NCBI RefSeq assembly: GCF_037975245.1
Contig: NC_092580.1
Span: 31,056,001-31,120,000, forward strand
Length of the DNA stretch: 64,000 bases
Reading direction: 5' to 3'
Source: Apostichopus japonicus
Lineage: Eukaryota > Echinodermata > Holothuroidea > Aspidochirotida > Stichopodidae
In this document: positions 63,270-64,000 of the stretch, piece after piece
Layout of the letters: each line of letters starts with the position of its first letter
How positions within the stretch are numbered: the first letter of the stretch is position 1
Program-made: the position numbers and the translations under genes
Notes under the pieces: generated by a model
The model's input: only the letters and a program-made list of their open reading frames with translations
Told to the model about the DNA's origin: nothing
The model's database searches: none

Positions 63270-64000
63270 GTTAGCATAATATCAATTATTTTCAAAGATT
63301 TAAGAAATTCTGTTTTCAAATATTTTTTTTTTTATAATTTTCTGTCCAATCTTGTGTTAGCACATCTTTCTTTTTATTTGTTTAAAGTCCTTTTTATTTA
63401 CTTAACTATGATATAAATCATTTAATAGGAAGCATATGTCGATATCGATCATAAGCCGATTTCGATCCAAGTCAATTGTTGCGCTACAATTAATCCATGA
63501 ATTGGAATAGTTCATTTTGAAATTTAGCTTGTCAATATATATGGAATAAAACAGACAATGACTGTTGAGGTCAATTCATACCCTAAGTTATTGTCTTTAA
63601 GTTTGTAAGTTAAAGAGTTGATTGTGAAATTGACGATCGTCTGACCATGAATCCTGAAATTAGCTATTTCAATTCATGAATATTTGTCACTAACTAGTGA
63701 ATTTGACATGCAGGCTAAAACTAACCACAAAAGTCAATATGTACAAGTAATTCTGAACTTTTTTGTTTATTGTACATCATATTTCGTGGAAAATATTGTC
63801 TGGTATCGCAAAATGCTATAAAAAATATAAAAATCCATAAATTATGAAAAGATCTGTTGCAGCTGTTGTTATATAACAAATTTTAACGATTGACAGCATA
63901 TTTCTGATATTAAAAACAAATAATATGTAATTCAAAAATGCTTTGCAAATTGTAAACACTTATATGTGTGTACATAACTTGTGTACACCTGTATATATGA
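63270..64000 (+). other. Intron 63 (partial)
   Basis: AT-rich tail with no exon, array or RNA gene recognised. The remaining WD40 exons, stop codon and poly(A) site must lie beyond 64000. Confidence 0.75.

Noticed and set aside
512-63269. Assignment to LRRK1
   Set aside because: LRRK1 lacks the long armadillo-like N-terminus. The linker phosphosites, COR and hinge sequences are colinear with LRRK2. DYG alone would not separate the two.

Overview
The window is one stretch of animal genomic DNA: AT-rich, with long introns packed with tandem repeats and short transposon-like elements. It carries a single large gene on the + strand. I read 63 coding exons joined by GT-AG introns in continuous phase from an ATG at 512 to a donor at 63269. 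They encode 2461 codons plus 2 bases. The protein is a LRRK2-type ROCO kinase: armadillo-like N-terminus, short ankyrin segment, phospho-site-rich linker, leucine-rich repeats, ROC GTPase, COR, protein kinase and the first part of a WD40 domain. The 3' end lies beyond the window; by comparison with human LRRK2 about 125-135 residues are missing. No second gene was found on either strand.

Likely organism: a marine invertebrate, most plausibly a deuterostome such as an echinoderm. This rests on clear but not vertebrate-close LRRK2 similarity, a gene with more exons than the human one, abundant intronic minisatellites, and repeat types common in marine invertebrates. It is an inference.

Layout: 1-511 is 5' flank with a repeat that recurs in intron 2. 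512-24347 holds exons 1-17 (armadillo-like), with a 3.5 kb minisatellite in intron 10 and a 1.1 kb inverted-repeat element in intron 15. 25077-26945 holds exons 18-20 (ankyrin). 27359-32032 holds exons 21-27 (linker with 14-3-3-like sites). 33385-39970 holds exons 28-36 (LRR). 40398-43676 holds exons 37-41 (ROC). 43964-53738 holds exons 42-51 (COR and the link to the kinase). 54662-58953 holds exons 52-58 (kinase). 60297-63269 holds exons 59-63 (kinase tail and WD40). From 63270 on is intron.

The most unusual feature is recurrent tandem duplication of exon edges with their splice sites. Exon 18 is present four times with only synonymous differences. Exons 12, 21 and 41 are followed by two to eight decaying copies of their 3' ends. 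A 1.6 kb minisatellite in intron 50 begins at the exon 50 donor. The start of exon 61 with its acceptor is duplicated and open in frame. At the protein level the GTPase domain has Gln where human LRRK2 has Arg1398, and Leu where human has the Parkinson hot spot Arg1441.
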